NCBI GenBank assembly: GCA_949388605.1
Contig: CASKJV010000009.1
Coordinates: forward strand, 1 to 64,000
Reading direction: 5' to 3'
Origin: an uncultured Clostridia bacterium
GTDB taxonomy: Bacteria > Bacillota > Clostridia > TANB77 > CAG-508
Length of the DNA: 64,000 nt
The translations under genes were made by a program, and so were the position numbers. The notes below the pieces were generated by a model, which worked only from the letters and a program-made list of their open reading frames with translations, did no database searches and was not told the origin of the DNA. Every line of letters starts with the position of its first letter. Positions within the stretch are counted from its first letter, which is position 1. Positions 47,135-57,668 of this stretch are shown in pieces.

Positions 47135-47509
47135 TTAACAAACTTGCAACATTTGCCTATCTAAATTTGTGTTTGACCATTCATATACTCTCTCTAATAT
47201 AAAAAGATATACAATTAACTTTCCTTTTTCTTTATAATATCTACCACAATTCATAGAACTTCGTGCGATAACAGTATCTTTATATACAACTATTCCTGTT
47301 TGTCTCCCAAAATATCCAGATTTAATCTCTGTTTGGTATTTATTGTCATTAAAAATCACTTGATAATCAGACAATGTAATACCATAAGCACTTAATATAG
47401 CTTTAGCTTGTTTAGATTTTTCCGGAAAATTTAAATCATAATAGCTTCTTCCCTTACTCTCAATTATTTCAACTTCCCGTAATTTAATACAATAATCAAG
47501 TTTTGCCAT
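47135..47509 (-). CDS. hypothetical protein, 124 aa
   Basis: From ATG 47509 (AGGAGG with good spacing; the frame is open to 47572). Begins MAKLDYCIKLREVEIIESK and contains YFGRQTGIVVYKDTVIARSS. No domain recognised; soluble. Minus-strand promoter TTGAAA-17 bp-TATTAT lies upstream, with ATGCAAA in the spacer, close to the orphan-gene element. Confidence 0.6.
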   Translation of the reverse strand: MAKLDYCIKLREVEIIESKGRSYYDLNFPEKSKQAKAILSAYGITLSDYQVIFNDNKYQTEIKSGYFGRQTGIVVYKDTVIARSSMNCGRYYKEKGKLIVYLFILERVYEWSNTNLDRQMLQVC

Positions 47510-47673
47510 ATCTTGCCTCCTATATTTTATAATAGTAAATAATATAATATCATATTTTGCATTTTTTTTCAAGTATATATAATTGCTAAACTTTATAAAT
47601 TTTTAATTAAAATTTTGTTTTATATTTAAATATTAAATGGATAATGTATGATAGTCTTAATTACTGTATAGAT

Positions 47674-48849
47674 TTACATTATTTCATTTTTAAAACTGGT
47701 TCCATTTTCTAATTTTGGAATTTCAAAGATATCTAATAGTGTTGCTGATATATCTGCATATGATTCTCTTATTCCTAAATCTACGTTTTGTTTTAACTTT
47801 TTCCCATATGCTACAATTGGAATATATTCTCTAGAGTGATCTGTACTTGGTGTACTTGGATCATTTCCATGGTCTGCTGTTAATATTAATATATCTTCTT
47901 CTTTTAAGGATTCCATAATTTCTGGTAACTTTTTATCAAATTCTTCTAAAGCTTTTGCAAATCCTTCTATATTATTTCTATGACCATATAACATGTCAAA
48001 ATCTACTAAATTAACAAATATTAAATCTTCTTTTGCATTTTTTATTGCATATATTGTTTTTTCAATTCCATCTGCATTTCCGTTTGTGTGTATTGCTCTA
48101 TTAATTCCTCTTCCAGAATATAAATCTTCAATTTTTCCAATTGCTAGAACAGTTTTGCCATTTTCTTGGAAAGAGTCTAACATTGTTTTTCCAAAATCCT
48201 CGGCTTCAAAATCTCTTCTATTATAAGTTCTTGTAAAATCTTCATTACAAGTTCCAACAAAAGGTCTTGCTATAATAGTTCCAATTCCATATCCTTTTTC
48301 ATCTATTACTTCTCTGGAGATCTTACATAACCTATATAATTCTGATACTGGCATCATATCTTCGTGAACTGCTATTTGAAATACACTATCTGCTGATGTA
48401 TATACAATTGGTTTTTCTAGTTTTATACTTTCTTCTCCATATTGTTTCAAAAAGTCTGTTCCAGATCCTTTTTTATTGCATATAAATCCTTTTATTCCAG
48501 CTCTTTTTGAAATTTCATCTAATAATTCTTGTGGAAATCCATCATAATATGTTTTAAAAGGTTCATTTTTTATAAATCCTGTAATTTCCCAATGACCTAC
48601 TGGGCTATTTTTTCCTTTAGTTTTCTCTAATGCTTTACCATATATTCCTATTGGATTTTCTTCTTTGTTATTAATACCTATATCTTGTATATTAAATAAT
48701 CCTAACTTTTTCATATTTGGAATATTTAAAGATGTATTATTATATATTCCAGCAAAAGTATTGCTTCCAACATCTCCATATTCTATAGCATCTGGTGCTT
48801 CTCCAACACCAAACCCATCTAATACTATTATTATTGCTCTTTTTTTCAT
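47674..48849 (-). CDS. deoB: phosphopentomutase
   Basis: 391 residues. Interconverts ribose and deoxyribose 1- and 5-phosphates in nucleoside use. Alkaline phosphatase-type metal ligands: VLDGFGVGEAPDA at the N-terminus, DFDMLYGHRN near 285, and TADHGNDPSTPSTDHSREY near 325-345. In many clostridia it follows xerD; here the two are 24 kb apart. Confidence 0.96.
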   Translation of the reverse strand: MKKRAIIIVLDGFGVGEAPDAIEYGDVGSNTFAGIYNNTSLNIPNMKKLGLFNIQDIGINNKEENPIGIYGKALEKTKGKNSPVGHWEITGFIKNEPFKTYYDGFPQELLDEISKRAGIKGFICNKKGSGTDFLKQYGEESIKLEKPIVYTSADSVFQIAVHEDMMPVSELYRLCKISREVIDEKGYGIGTIIARPFVGTCNEDFTRTYNRRDFEAEDFGKTMLDSFQENGKTVLAIGKIEDLYSGRGINRAIHTNGNADGIEKTIYAIKNAKEDLIFVNLVDFDMLYGHRNNIEGFAKALEEFDKKLPEIMESLKEEDILILTADHGNDPSTPSTDHSREYIPIVAYGKKLKQNVDLGIRESYADISATLLDIFEIPKLENGTSFKNEIM

Positions 48850-48917
48850 TCAACTTTCTCCTTACTTTTATTTATTGAGTTAAGATAGTTAAATTCTTAA
48901 TTAAATAAATTAAGTAT

Positions 48918-48956
48918 AAAATAGTATAAAATTAAAATATACTTTTATACTATTTT
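48918..48956 (-). terminator. terminator of the 48985 gene
   Basis: AAAATAGTATAAAA pairs with TTTTATACTATTTT, just past the stop codon. Confidence 0.65.
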
Positions 48957-48984
48957 ATCTCAATATTATTAATTATTTTAAAAT

Positions 48985-51324
48985 TTATTTTTTAAAATCA
49001 ACATCATACTCATATACAAATACATCTTTAGATTTTGGCAAAATCAAATTTTTGCTTTCTGTAAAATAATTATTGGTTCTAAATTTATTTTTTCCTACTA
49101 AAGTAAACTCTAATTTTTTACAATCGATTAATACATTTGATGATAAATCCATTCCTATTGGAAGTGTTTGATTTATATTATCGTAAAAAATAATATTAGA
49201 ATAGTATAATAATGGCAATCCTTCTTTAAAATTTAATTTTATTAAATTTAAAGCGCCTTCTCCATCATCATTATAATTTTCTAAAGCTTTTTCAACACTT
49301 AAATCGTATATATCAAAATAATTTCTATTAATTTGTTCTGTTATCTGAGAAACTTTATATAAAGAAAAATCATATTCAGATTTACCTTTTGGTATTGCTC
49401 TTTCAATAAATGATATAACACTTTGCAATTTTTCTGTAAAGTCAAATATATCTATTTTCTTATTTATATTTAGTATTTTAAATTTGCTTTTTTCATTTTC
49501 TCTATGACTTCTACTTCCAATATATTTTAATTTTGTTGTATCATCTGCAATGTTTCCGAATATATCAAAAGTTTCACTTTCAATGTAAAGCCTATTATCA
49601 TAAAATTGTTCTTTTAATTCTTCTAGTGTTTCTTCTATAGCATATTCATCTAATCTGCCTTCTCTTAACATATTTAATACAGATAAAACTTCTGTATTAG
49701 CTAAAAATACACTATCCATTTCTTCTTTTGATAATTTTTTTCTTTGTATAGTATCTACTTTAGCTCCTAAATCTTCTAGTTCTGTTTCTATATCAAAGAA
49801 TTTTTTTAGTACAGTTTTATTTTCATTTTGTTCTTCTTCATTTCCCATTTCTAAACTTAATTTTTCATCTTTATTTGAATATTTCCAAAAATCGAAAATA
49901 CTCTTTTTATGTTTATCTATTTCTTCAATATATAGTGTTGCATTTTTAACTTTTGATATTAAATTTTCTAATTTTAATTTTTGGGCTTTTAGATCTTGTT
50001 TTAGATTTTTATAAGTTTTCTGTCCTTTTTCTAATAAAGAACATATAGTAACTAAGTCTTCAATTGTATAAAATTTCTTATTTTTGAATTCTTCACTCAT
50101 TGGATCAATATTAACAACTTCACTTTCTTGAATCTCTTTATTGTTTCTAGTTAAGCTATTTTCTAAATCTTGATCATATTTTATTTTTTTATTTATTTTT
50201 GAAGATTTAAAAAAGTATTTTACTTTTCCTATAAATGTCTTTTTATATTCAAGAAATGTAGAAATTTCTTTTTGTTTTACTAAATATTCATCTTCTTTTA
50301 TTTGAACTACGTCTTTTATACTTAATAGTTCTTTTTCTAATTCTTCTATTTCGATATTTTGATTTTTTATTTCTTCTTCTGCAATTTGTACTTCACTTCT
50401 AATAAAATCTGTTAACATATCATAAGTTAACCTTGTTTGTCCCATATATAATTCAAGCCCATTATTACTATCTATTTTTGTAGTAAAATTAAAATGATTT
50501 TTTATTTCTGTTTGCATTATAAATAAAGCTTTTAATAATTTATAAAATTTTAATGCTTCCTCTCTATTATTTAATTTTACTTTATAAGTACTTTTAACTT
50601 TATCATATACATATGTATCTCCTGTTATTTGCAATGATAGATTATTATTTTTGTCATATACTTCAAAAGATAACGCCCAATCCTTTGTAAATAGCCATAA
50701 ATAATTTTCTAAATCTGCAATCTCCATTCTATTTAAATACTCTTCTGAATAATTCATTGCATTTATTGGAACATAAATTTTAGGAGCATTTTTAGCTCTT
50801 TTTTTACAATATTCTAATTGTAATTTTAATAAATAGAAAAATTCTGCAAATGTATCTTCTTTTGTACAAACTAACATAAAGTATAATCCAGTTGCTTCAG
50901 AATAATATATTTGCCATAAATGATCTTTATTATATTTAATTCTAAATGGTTCCTTTTTTTCCAATTCTTTTTGAATATTAGCTATATTTTCAATTTCAGG
51001 AATTGAAATTTTATCTAACATTTTTAAAAAAGTAGTATATCTTCCTATATCTTCTTCTTTTTCAGCAGGAAGAATATATTTAAATAAAGGTACTGCTTTT
51101 GAATATTTTTCTTTTAAAGGATCTGTTCTTAGACAAGGTGTAAATAATATTTCTATTTTATCTATTGGAACATATCTAAAAACTCTATGGTCTTTATCGT
51201 TATTTAATCTAGAAACATTAAAATTTAATGGTTTATATTCTGTTAATTGTTCTGGTATTTTTTCTAAATCTAATTTTAAATATTTCAATTTTTTTTGTAA
51301 ATCGCCTTTTGTAACTTTGTCCAC
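48985..51324 (-). CDS. large unknown coiled-coil protein, 779 aa
   Basis: No family recognised. N-terminal third is mixed alpha/beta with KYSKAVPLFKYILPAEKEEDIGRY; residues about 320-520 are a long coiled coil rich in Glu, Lys and Leu (AEEEIKNQNIEIEELEKELLS), and the C-terminal third returns to mixed structure (YDFSLYKVSQITEQINRNYF). No membrane segment. It precedes, on the same strand, the HelD gene's downstream side with 174 bp between, so it is not clearly in its operon. Could be an RNA polymerase-associated or cytoskeletal protein; unproven. Confidence 0.7.
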   Translation of the reverse strand: MDKVTKGDLQKKLKYLKLDLEKIPEQLTEYKPLNFNVSRLNNDKDHRVFRYVPIDKIEILFTPCLRTDPLKEKYSKAVPLFKYILPAEKEEDIGRYTTFLKMLDKISIPEIENIANIQKELEKKEPFRIKYNKDHLWQIYYSEATGLYFMLVCTKEDTFAEFFYLLKLQLEYCKKRAKNAPKIYVPINAMNYSEEYLNRMEIADLENYLWLFTKDWALSFEVYDKNNNLSLQITGDTYVYDKVKSTYKVKLNNREEALKFYKLLKALFIMQTEIKNHFNFTTKIDSNNGLELYMGQTRLTYDMLTDFIRSEVQIAEEEIKNQNIEIEELEKELLSIKDVVQIKEDEYLVKQKEISTFLEYKKTFIGKVKYFFKSSKINKKIKYDQDLENSLTRNNKEIQESEVVNIDPMSEEFKNKKFYTIEDLVTICSLLEKGQKTYKNLKQDLKAQKLKLENLISKVKNATLYIEEIDKHKKSIFDFWKYSNKDEKLSLEMGNEEEQNENKTVLKKFFDIETELEDLGAKVDTIQRKKLSKEEMDSVFLANTEVLSVLNMLREGRLDEYAIEETLEELKEQFYDNRLYIESETFDIFGNIADDTTKLKYIGSRSHRENEKSKFKILNINKKIDIFDFTEKLQSVISFIERAIPKGKSEYDFSLYKVSQITEQINRNYFDIYDLSVEKALENYNDDGEGALNLIKLNFKEGLPLLYYSNIIFYDNINQTLPIGMDLSSNVLIDCKKLEFTLVGKNKFRTNNYFTESKNLILPKSKDVFVYEYDVDFKK

Positions 51325-51498
51325 AATAAATTCTCCTTTACTTTTTCATTTTCAATCTCTTTTATTGATAATTATATTTTAATCATAAAATTTATAAACA
51401 GCAATAAAAATTTTAACTTCTACTCTTTTAATACATGCAAAGTATATCATATAAATTTTAATTTGAATAGTTAATTTAAAAGAATTTTGAACTGTAAT

Positions 51499-53718
51499 CT
51501 ATTCTAATATTTCTGCCATTTTTCCAGTAAAAAAGATGTCTAATTTACTCATTGCTCTAGTAATTGCCACATATAATAATTTTATATCTAAAACATTATT
51601 CTTATATTTTTCATTATTTACATTAAATAATATTACACTATCAAATTCTAGTCCTTTTGCCAAATATGACGGAACAATTGAAATTCCAGCATGATATTCT
51701 GAATCTTTACTCTGAATTAATTTTACATTTTTATTGTATTTTACTATTTGCTTTTTTATGCTTTTGCATTCATCAATATCCTTTCCTATAATCGCAATAG
51801 ATTTAAAACCTAAATCTGTATATTCATCAATTCTTTTTATACATTCCTTTATAATTTCACTTTCTGTACTAAGTTTTTTTATATTCATTGAATTCTTTCC
51901 TTCAATAACAGGTTCACCTTTTATTATAAATTGTTTCTCAAAATCTGGTAATTTATCAATAACATTATTTGCTTTATACATTATTTCTTTGGTAGTTCTA
52001 TAAGTTTTGCTAAGTGTTGTATATATTACATCTTCTTCTTGGAATTCTATATCTATAAAATTCTTCCAATTTTCAATTCCTCTATATGAATGAATTCCTT
52101 GAGCTATATCACCAAGTACTGTCATAGAATTGCTTTTTAATATTGTTTTTAAAACACTAAATTGGAATTCTCCATAATCTTGCGCTTCATCAATAATTAC
52201 ATGTCTTAAATTCTTTTTAATTTTTGAACCAAATATTTTATAATGAATATAAATTATTGGTGCCAAATCTTCAAACGTTACTTCATTTTTATTTAAGTTT
52301 CTAATAGTATTTTGAACTAAATATTGAGCTAAAATTTTATTTTCAATTTTATTATAAATGTATTTTTCTATAAATTCTTTATAATATGCTACACAGTCTT
52401 TTTTTGGAATTTCATTAAAATATATATCTACAATTTTTATGTTATCATTATATATTTTTTTTAATAATTCTTCTGTTTCTTCAAATATTTCAATTCTTTT
52501 TTTTCTTTTTTCATCATCTGTTAAATTATTATCTTTTAACATTTTATTAATTTTCAAACTTCTTTTTGCTGTAATAGTTTTAACAATTATATCTTTATTG
52601 TTTTTAATTTTTGAAAATATATGTTTTTTTACTTCCTCTATTCTTCTTTCAAAATTAAGATTTTTATATGTGTCTACAAATAATTTTTTTATATTTTCAT
52701 ATCTCATTATCCTAACATTTTCAATAATAAAATCTTTTTGAGGAAGATAATTACCTTCTAGTTCTTTTAAATATTCATCAACAATTTTTTTGAAATTAAT
52801 AGAAGATTTAAATTTTGATTCGCTAATAATAGTGTCTATATCTCCATTATTAATCTCATCAAATTCTTTATTTACTATAGTTACTAATTTTTCATTACTA
52901 TCAGAAATTTTAAGTTTTTTCCCTATTATTTCATATGCAAAATCTTCAAAAGTGTATTGTTTTACATTTTCAACACCTAAGTCTGGTAATACATTTGAAA
53001 TATAATTTAAAAAGAATTTATTTGGTGCTATTATCATAAAATTTTCTGGATCAAATTCTTTATCACAATTATAAATTAAATATGCTATTCTGTGTAATGC
53101 TATTGTAGTCTTTCCGCTTCCTGCAACCCCTTGTACAATTAATGCTGTATTCATATCTGCTCTAATTATATCATTTTGTTCTCCTTGTATAGTTGCAACT
53201 ATATTTTTTAATCTATCATCAGCCTTTTCATTAAGTGCAATTTGTAATAGTTCATCATTTGTTTTTAAATCAATATCTGAATATTTTTCAAGAATTTGAT
53301 TTTCAATAAAATATTGTCTTTTTAGAAAGATTGTACCTTCAATAATTCCTTCTGGTGATTTATAACTGGAATTACCAATTCTTCCATCATAATAAAGATT
53401 TGAAATTGGAGCTCTCCAATCAATAATAATTGGTTTCTGGGTTTCACTATCTAGAATAGATAATTTACCTATATACAATTCTTCTTTTGGATCATTTTTT
53501 GATTTAAAATCAATCCTTGCAAAATATGGTTTTTTCTTAATTTTTTTTAAATCAGACAATTTCTTATTATTTAAGTATGCTAAATGAGATGATACATACG
53601 AATTGTTATCATAGTCATTTTTTGCAACATGTTCTTCCAGTTCTTTTTCTTCATCTAGTAATTGTTGCACTACCTGATTTAGTTTTTCTTTTTCTCTTAA
53701 AAATTCTTTTTCGTCCAT
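51499..53718 (-). CDS. HelD-like RNA polymerase recycling ATPase
   Basis: 739 residues. N-terminal coiled coil (KEKLNQVVQQLLDEEKELEEH) that reaches into RNA polymerase in HelD, then a UvrD/Rep-type ATPase: Walker A in VQGVAGSGKTTIALHRIAY (near 200), Walker B in HVIIDEAQDYGEFQF (near 512), and TLSKTYRTTKEI. AGGAGG precedes the ATG. Frees stalled RNA polymerase from nucleic acid. Confidence 0.9.
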   Translation of the reverse strand: MDEKEFLREKEKLNQVVQQLLDEEKELEEHVAKNDYDNNSYVSSHLAYLNNKKLSDLKKIKKKPYFARIDFKSKNDPKEELYIGKLSILDSETQKPIIIDWRAPISNLYYDGRIGNSSYKSPEGIIEGTIFLKRQYFIENQILEKYSDIDLKTNDELLQIALNEKADDRLKNIVATIQGEQNDIIRADMNTALIVQGVAGSGKTTIALHRIAYLIYNCDKEFDPENFMIIAPNKFFLNYISNVLPDLGVENVKQYTFEDFAYEIIGKKLKISDSNEKLVTIVNKEFDEINNGDIDTIISESKFKSSINFKKIVDEYLKELEGNYLPQKDFIIENVRIMRYENIKKLFVDTYKNLNFERRIEEVKKHIFSKIKNNKDIIVKTITAKRSLKINKMLKDNNLTDDEKRKKRIEIFEETEELLKKIYNDNIKIVDIYFNEIPKKDCVAYYKEFIEKYIYNKIENKILAQYLVQNTIRNLNKNEVTFEDLAPIIYIHYKIFGSKIKKNLRHVIIDEAQDYGEFQFSVLKTILKSNSMTVLGDIAQGIHSYRGIENWKNFIDIEFQEEDVIYTTLSKTYRTTKEIMYKANNVIDKLPDFEKQFIIKGEPVIEGKNSMNIKKLSTESEIIKECIKRIDEYTDLGFKSIAIIGKDIDECKSIKKQIVKYNKNVKLIQSKDSEYHAGISIVPSYLAKGLEFDSVILFNVNNEKYKNNVLDIKLLYVAITRAMSKLDIFFTGKMAEILE

Positions 53719-53746
53719 TTTACCTCCTTTGGTTTTCCTATAGATA

Positions 53747-53779
53747 TAATTTCAAAAGGCTTTTATTTTTTGAAATTAT
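53747..53779. repeat. hairpin upstream of helD
   Basis: ATAATTTCAAAA and TTTTGAAATTAT flank a short loop in the upstream region of the HelD gene. Use unknown. Confidence 0.4.
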
Positions 53780-53923
53780 ACTAACAGTAAAATTCGTATT
53801 TCTACTAATAGATATTTAGTTTCAAGACAATTAAATTCTTTAAACCAGAACTTTCAGTTAGAAAAGTATATTGCAATATTTTTATTTAAGTAATTTATAA
53901 AAATGTGCAATATTTCTTTAAAT

Positions 53924-53967
53924 TTTTCTATTATATGAATTGCAAAAAAATTTCCTATAATAGAAAA
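53924..53967. repeat. palindromic intergenic repeat, copy 4
   Basis: TTTTCTATTATATGAATTGC on the left and TTTCCTATAATAGAAAA on the right. Confidence 0.5.
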
Positions 53968-53972
53968 CAGAA

Positions 53973-54029
53973 AAGACATCTACTTTGAAATCCCTTAATG
54001 TTAAGGTTTTATTCGTTTATAGATGTCTT
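53973..54029 (-). terminator. terminator of thrS
   Basis: AAGACATCTA pairs with TAGATGTCTT and encloses a second hairpin CCTTAA-TG-TTAAGG, past the thrS stop codon. Confidence 0.6.
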
Positions 54030-54085
54030 AATTCTTTTTTAAAACTTGTTAAGTATTATATCATATATTTTTTTTAATACAAGAT

Positions 54086-55843
54086 TTATTTAAAACTTTT
54101 AATTTCTTCTTCTATTTTGGCTATAAAATCTTCTAATTTCATGGCACCAATATCTCCTTCTTTTCTAGCACGTACTCCTACTGCATTTGCTTCTACTTCT
54201 TTATCTCCTAAAATTAGCATATATGGAGTTTTTTGAAGTTGTGCTTCACGAATTTTATATCCAATTTTTTCTTGTCTATCATCTAACTCTACTCTTAGTC
54301 CTACTTTATTTAACTCTTTTACTACTATATTGGCATATTCTTTTTGATTATCAGATATAGGTAAAACTTTTACTTGTACTGGTGATAACCAAACTGGAAA
54401 TGCCCCTGCAAAATGTTCTGTAATTATTCCTATAAATCTTTCAAATGATCCGAATAATGCTCTATGAATTAATATTGGTGTTTTCTTTTCTCCGTTCGAA
54501 TCTATATAAGATAAATTAAATCTAAGTGGTAATTGGAAATCAACTTGTATTGTTCCCATTTGCCATTCTCTACCTAAGCAATCTTTCATTTTAATATCTA
54601 TTTTTGGACCATAAAATGCTCCATCACCTTCATTAATCCTATATTGATTTTCTCCACATAATTCATCTAATACTGATTTTAAATTATCTTCTGCTTTATT
54701 CCATAATTCAATATCACCCATATAATCATCTGGTCTTGTAGATAATGTTAGTTCAAAGTCTAAACCAAATATTCCATATAAATATTTGGCAATTTCTATT
54801 ATATCTTTAATTTCAGAACCAATTTGATTTTCTGTAATAAAGTTATGAGCATCATCTTGACGGAACATTCTTACTCTAAATAATCCATTTAATTGACCTG
54901 ATTTTTCATTTCTATGAATAACATCTATATCATTAAATCTTAATGGCAAGTCTTTATAACTTCTTAATGTTGAAGCAAATATTTTTATTGCATTTGGACA
55001 ATTCATTGGTTTTAATGCTTGTTCTTTTCCATCTGAATCTGTTAAAACAAACATATCTTCTTTATAATGATCCCAATGTCCTGATGTTTTCCATAATTCA
55101 CTACTATTTAATTGTGGTCCAGAAAATTCTAAATATCCTCTTTTTTCGTGTTCTTTTCTCCAAAAGTCTATTAAAATATTCATCATTTTGAAACCTTTTG
55201 GCATCCAATATGCCATTCCTGGAGCTGTTTCATCAAAGAAAAATAAATCTAATTCTTTTCCTAATTTTCTATGATCTCTTTTTTTAGCTTCTTCTATCAT
55301 ATTTAAATATTCATCTAATTGACTAGCTTTTGGGAATGATATTCCATAAATTCTTTGAAGCATTTTGTTATGTTCATCACCTCTCCAATAAGCTCCAGAA
55401 GATGTTAATAATTTTATTGCTTTAACAGCTCCTGTTGTTGGTAAGTGTGGTCCTCTACAAAGATCTGTAAATTCTCCTTGTTTATAAAAAGAAATAACTT
55501 CACCTTCTGGTAAATCATTAATTAGTTCTACCTTATATGGTTCTTCTTTTTCGTTCATTAATTTTAAAGCTTCTTCTCTTGGAAGCTCAAATCTTTCAAT
55601 CTCTAAGTCTTCTTTAATAATTTTTTTCATTTCATCTTCAATTGCTCTTAAATCTTCTTCTGAAAATGGTTTTTCTACATCAAAATCATAATAAAATCCA
55701 TTTTCTATTGATGGACCTATTGCAACTTTTGCATTTGGAAATAGTCTTTTAACAGCTTGTGCCATAATATGAGAAGTTGTATGCCAATATAATTTTTCCT
55801 CAACTTCCGCTGTTTTTCCTCCATGTAACTTAATTTTAAACAT
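54086..55843 (-). CDS. thrS: threonyl-tRNA synthetase without TGS domain
   Basis: 585 residues, against about 640 for the full enzyme. The N-terminal TGS domain is missing; the protein begins with the editing domain, HTTSHIMAQAV (near 22) and CRGPHLP (near 128). The class II core has motif 2 (FRVRMFRQDDAH near 320) and motif 3 (LIHRALFGSFERF near 475), and the anticodon-binding domain follows. GGGAGG precedes the ATG. A T-box leader controls it. Confidence 0.95.
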   Translation of the reverse strand: MFKIKLHGGKTAEVEEKLYWHTTSHIMAQAVKRLFPNAKVAIGPSIENGFYYDFDVEKPFSEEDLRAIEDEMKKIIKEDLEIERFELPREEALKLMNEKEEPYKVELINDLPEGEVISFYKQGEFTDLCRGPHLPTTGAVKAIKLLTSSGAYWRGDEHNKMLQRIYGISFPKASQLDEYLNMIEEAKKRDHRKLGKELDLFFFDETAPGMAYWMPKGFKMMNILIDFWRKEHEKRGYLEFSGPQLNSSELWKTSGHWDHYKEDMFVLTDSDGKEQALKPMNCPNAIKIFASTLRSYKDLPLRFNDIDVIHRNEKSGQLNGLFRVRMFRQDDAHNFITENQIGSEIKDIIEIAKYLYGIFGLDFELTLSTRPDDYMGDIELWNKAEDNLKSVLDELCGENQYRINEGDGAFYGPKIDIKMKDCLGREWQMGTIQVDFQLPLRFNLSYIDSNGEKKTPILIHRALFGSFERFIGIITEHFAGAFPVWLSPVQVKVLPISDNQKEYANIVVKELNKVGLRVELDDRQEKIGYKIREAQLQKTPYMLILGDKEVEANAVGVRARKEGDIGAMKLEDFIAKIEEEIKSFK

Positions 55844-55883
55844 AATAAATTCCTCCCTGCCATTATTAGCTTTAAAATTTATT

Positions 55884-56140
55884 TAAATACAAAAAAACCC
55901 CTAGGTAGCTTTTTTGTACCTATAGGGGTAAGTTTATTTTCTCACGGTTCCACCCTACTGTTTAACTCTTAACAGATTTTAACGTATCTTACACGCCACT
56001 TTTTCAAATGGGAACTCCAAGGTAGTTTTTCAAATATGTTTTCTTAAAAGTGCTTTCAGCGTATTCACACTTTCTCTCTGTAAGTAACCTTTATTTTACT
56101 TTTCCTTTTCATAGTTCATATATACTACTTTTTTATTTTA
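55884..56140 (-). promoter_or_regulatory. T-box leader of thrS
   Basis: On the minus strand the T-box core AGGGTGGAACCGTG (about 55956-55943) binds the 3' end of uncharged tRNA. A terminator (CCCCTATAGGTA / TACCTAGGGG, 55898-55928) follows, and a stem I region upstream has ACTACC, so ACT or ACC may be the Thr specifier codon. Expression should rise when tRNA-Thr is uncharged. Confidence 0.93.
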
Positions 56141-56154
56141 CTATTTTTTTTACA

Positions 56155-56718
56155 TTATGTCAAATATTTTTTATTTAAAGGAACATCAAAAGATACTATT
56201 GGCATTTTCGCAATATCTATTTTATAAAAATGTAAAAAAACTCCTTGAACATCAATTGTAGTAATTTTTGATTCATCAACACCTAAAAGTTTTATCATAT
56301 CTTTTACTGATTTTTCATTTTTCCCTTCAATTTCAAGATATGTTGGAATATATGGCCAAGAATCTATATCAAGTTCAACATCGTTTAAGATATATCTTGT
56401 TCTTCTATTTTGTTGATATGTATGTGCCTTATACCCTAATTCTTCTAATATGCTGTTTGTTTCTTCAAAATCTGAAACTTCAATTTCAATTTCTTTGGTT
56501 CCATCTATTTCTAAACTTGTTAATTTTTTTATTGTTAAAGTTGTTTTAGTTCCATCTGTTCTTAATCTTATCCATTTATTATTAGTTGGAGGATTAAAAT
56601 TAAAAACTCTTCTTTTATATTCAAAATCTCCAATTTTTATTGCTCCCAATTTTTCCAACTGTTCTACTAACTTTTCTTTATTTATATCTAAAACCCTTAC
56701 TTCATATTCTGTATGCAT
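56155..56718 (-). CDS. CYTH domain protein
   Basis: 187 residues. Begins HTEYEVRVL, the E-x-E-x-R/K start of the CYTH (adenylate cyclase/thiamine triphosphatase) fold, with RLRTDGTKTTLTIKK near 51 and ELDIDSWPYIPTYLEIEG near 126-140 supplying further acidic residues. Triphosphate substrate unknown. Partner of the membrane gene downstream? No evidence beyond spacing. Confidence 0.88.
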   Translation of the reverse strand: MHTEYEVRVLDINKEKLVEQLEKLGAIKIGDFEYKRRVFNFNPPTNNKWIRLRTDGTKTTLTIKKLTSLEIDGTKEIEIEVSDFEETNSILEELGYKAHTYQQNRRTRYILNDVELDIDSWPYIPTYLEIEGKNEKSVKDMIKLLGVDESKITTIDVQGVFLHFYKIDIAKMPIVSFDVPLNKKYLT

Positions 56719-56759
56719 TTCTATCTCCTTATAATATCTTTTAATAAATTGTATCTAAT

Positions 56760-57386
56760 TTATTTAGTATCTTTTTTGTCCTTAATAGATTTTTCTTTTA
56801 ACTCTTTTCTTTTATTTAATTTACCTTTTATGTCTAATGGATTTAGTGCAAATAATAAAAATAATGATGTGAAAGAAAGTGCAAAAATCTTAATTAATTC
56901 TTTTATTAATTTATCTTTTTTAGCAACTAAATTTATAAAATATGGTATACAAAAAATTGGCATTAATATAAAAATACTAAATATTATAAATTCTAAAATT
57001 TCTCCAATTTTAATAGTTGCTTTTTTTGTTGCTTCTCTTATTTCTGGATTCGGGTCTTTTAAAGATTTTTTCACATAAAATATATAATTGATTATTGCAA
57101 TACTAATTATAGTAATTCCAAATAGTATAATTGAAATGGTTTCATTTCTATCTTCTTTATACTGATTGGCTATAATAATATAATAAATTCCTACAAATAT
57201 TAAAATTGTTAAAATAATCGTTCTTGTATAAAATCTAGTAACTAAAGTTACTAGTTCATCTATACCAATTTTATTTCTTTTATGATGTTTATGAAAAATA
57301 ATATAATATGTAATTCCAATAATTACTATATATATTCCCACTAATATAGAAAATGTACTTATACTAATATTCTTTATTTCTTCCAT
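56760..57386 (-). CDS. membrane protein, 208 aa
   Basis: No family recognised. Four to five hydrophobic segments (near 7-29, 53-73, 85-105, 127-150, 160-180) and a Lys-rich cytosolic tail. Lies 41 bp upstream of the CYTH gene on the same strand. Confidence 0.65.
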   Translation of the reverse strand: MEEIKNISISTFSILVGIYIVIIGITYYIIFHKHHKRNKIGIDELVTLVTRFYTRTIILTILIFVGIYYIIIANQYKEDRNETISIILFGITIISIAIINYIFYVKKSLKDPNPEIREATKKATIKIGEILEFIIFSIFILMPIFCIPYFINLVAKKDKLIKELIKIFALSFTSLFLLFALNPLDIKGKLNKRKELKEKSIKDKKDTK

Positions 57387-57590
57387 ATATTACAATTCCT
57401 TTTCTAACAATATCCTACTAATCTATAAACATTAAGTAAAACTTTAATTTCACCATAATCTAATTTAATATTATTTATCATACCATTAAATTATAGCATA
57501 AACATCTGAGACTTACAATTACTAAAGAAACATTTTACTTTATCATTAGTACTCTTTAAAATAAACTTTTAAAGATAATACTATAATATT

Positions 57591-57618
57591 AAAACTCCTA
57601 GAAATATCTAGGAGTTTT
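57591..57618 (-). terminator. terminator of the 57669 gene
   Basis: AAAACTCCTAGA, AATA, TCTAGGAGTTTT, shortly past the stop codon. Confidence 0.8.
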
Positions 57619-57668
57619 AATGTTATAAATTAACATACTCAAAATTGAATATCAAATTTATAGGTGTC

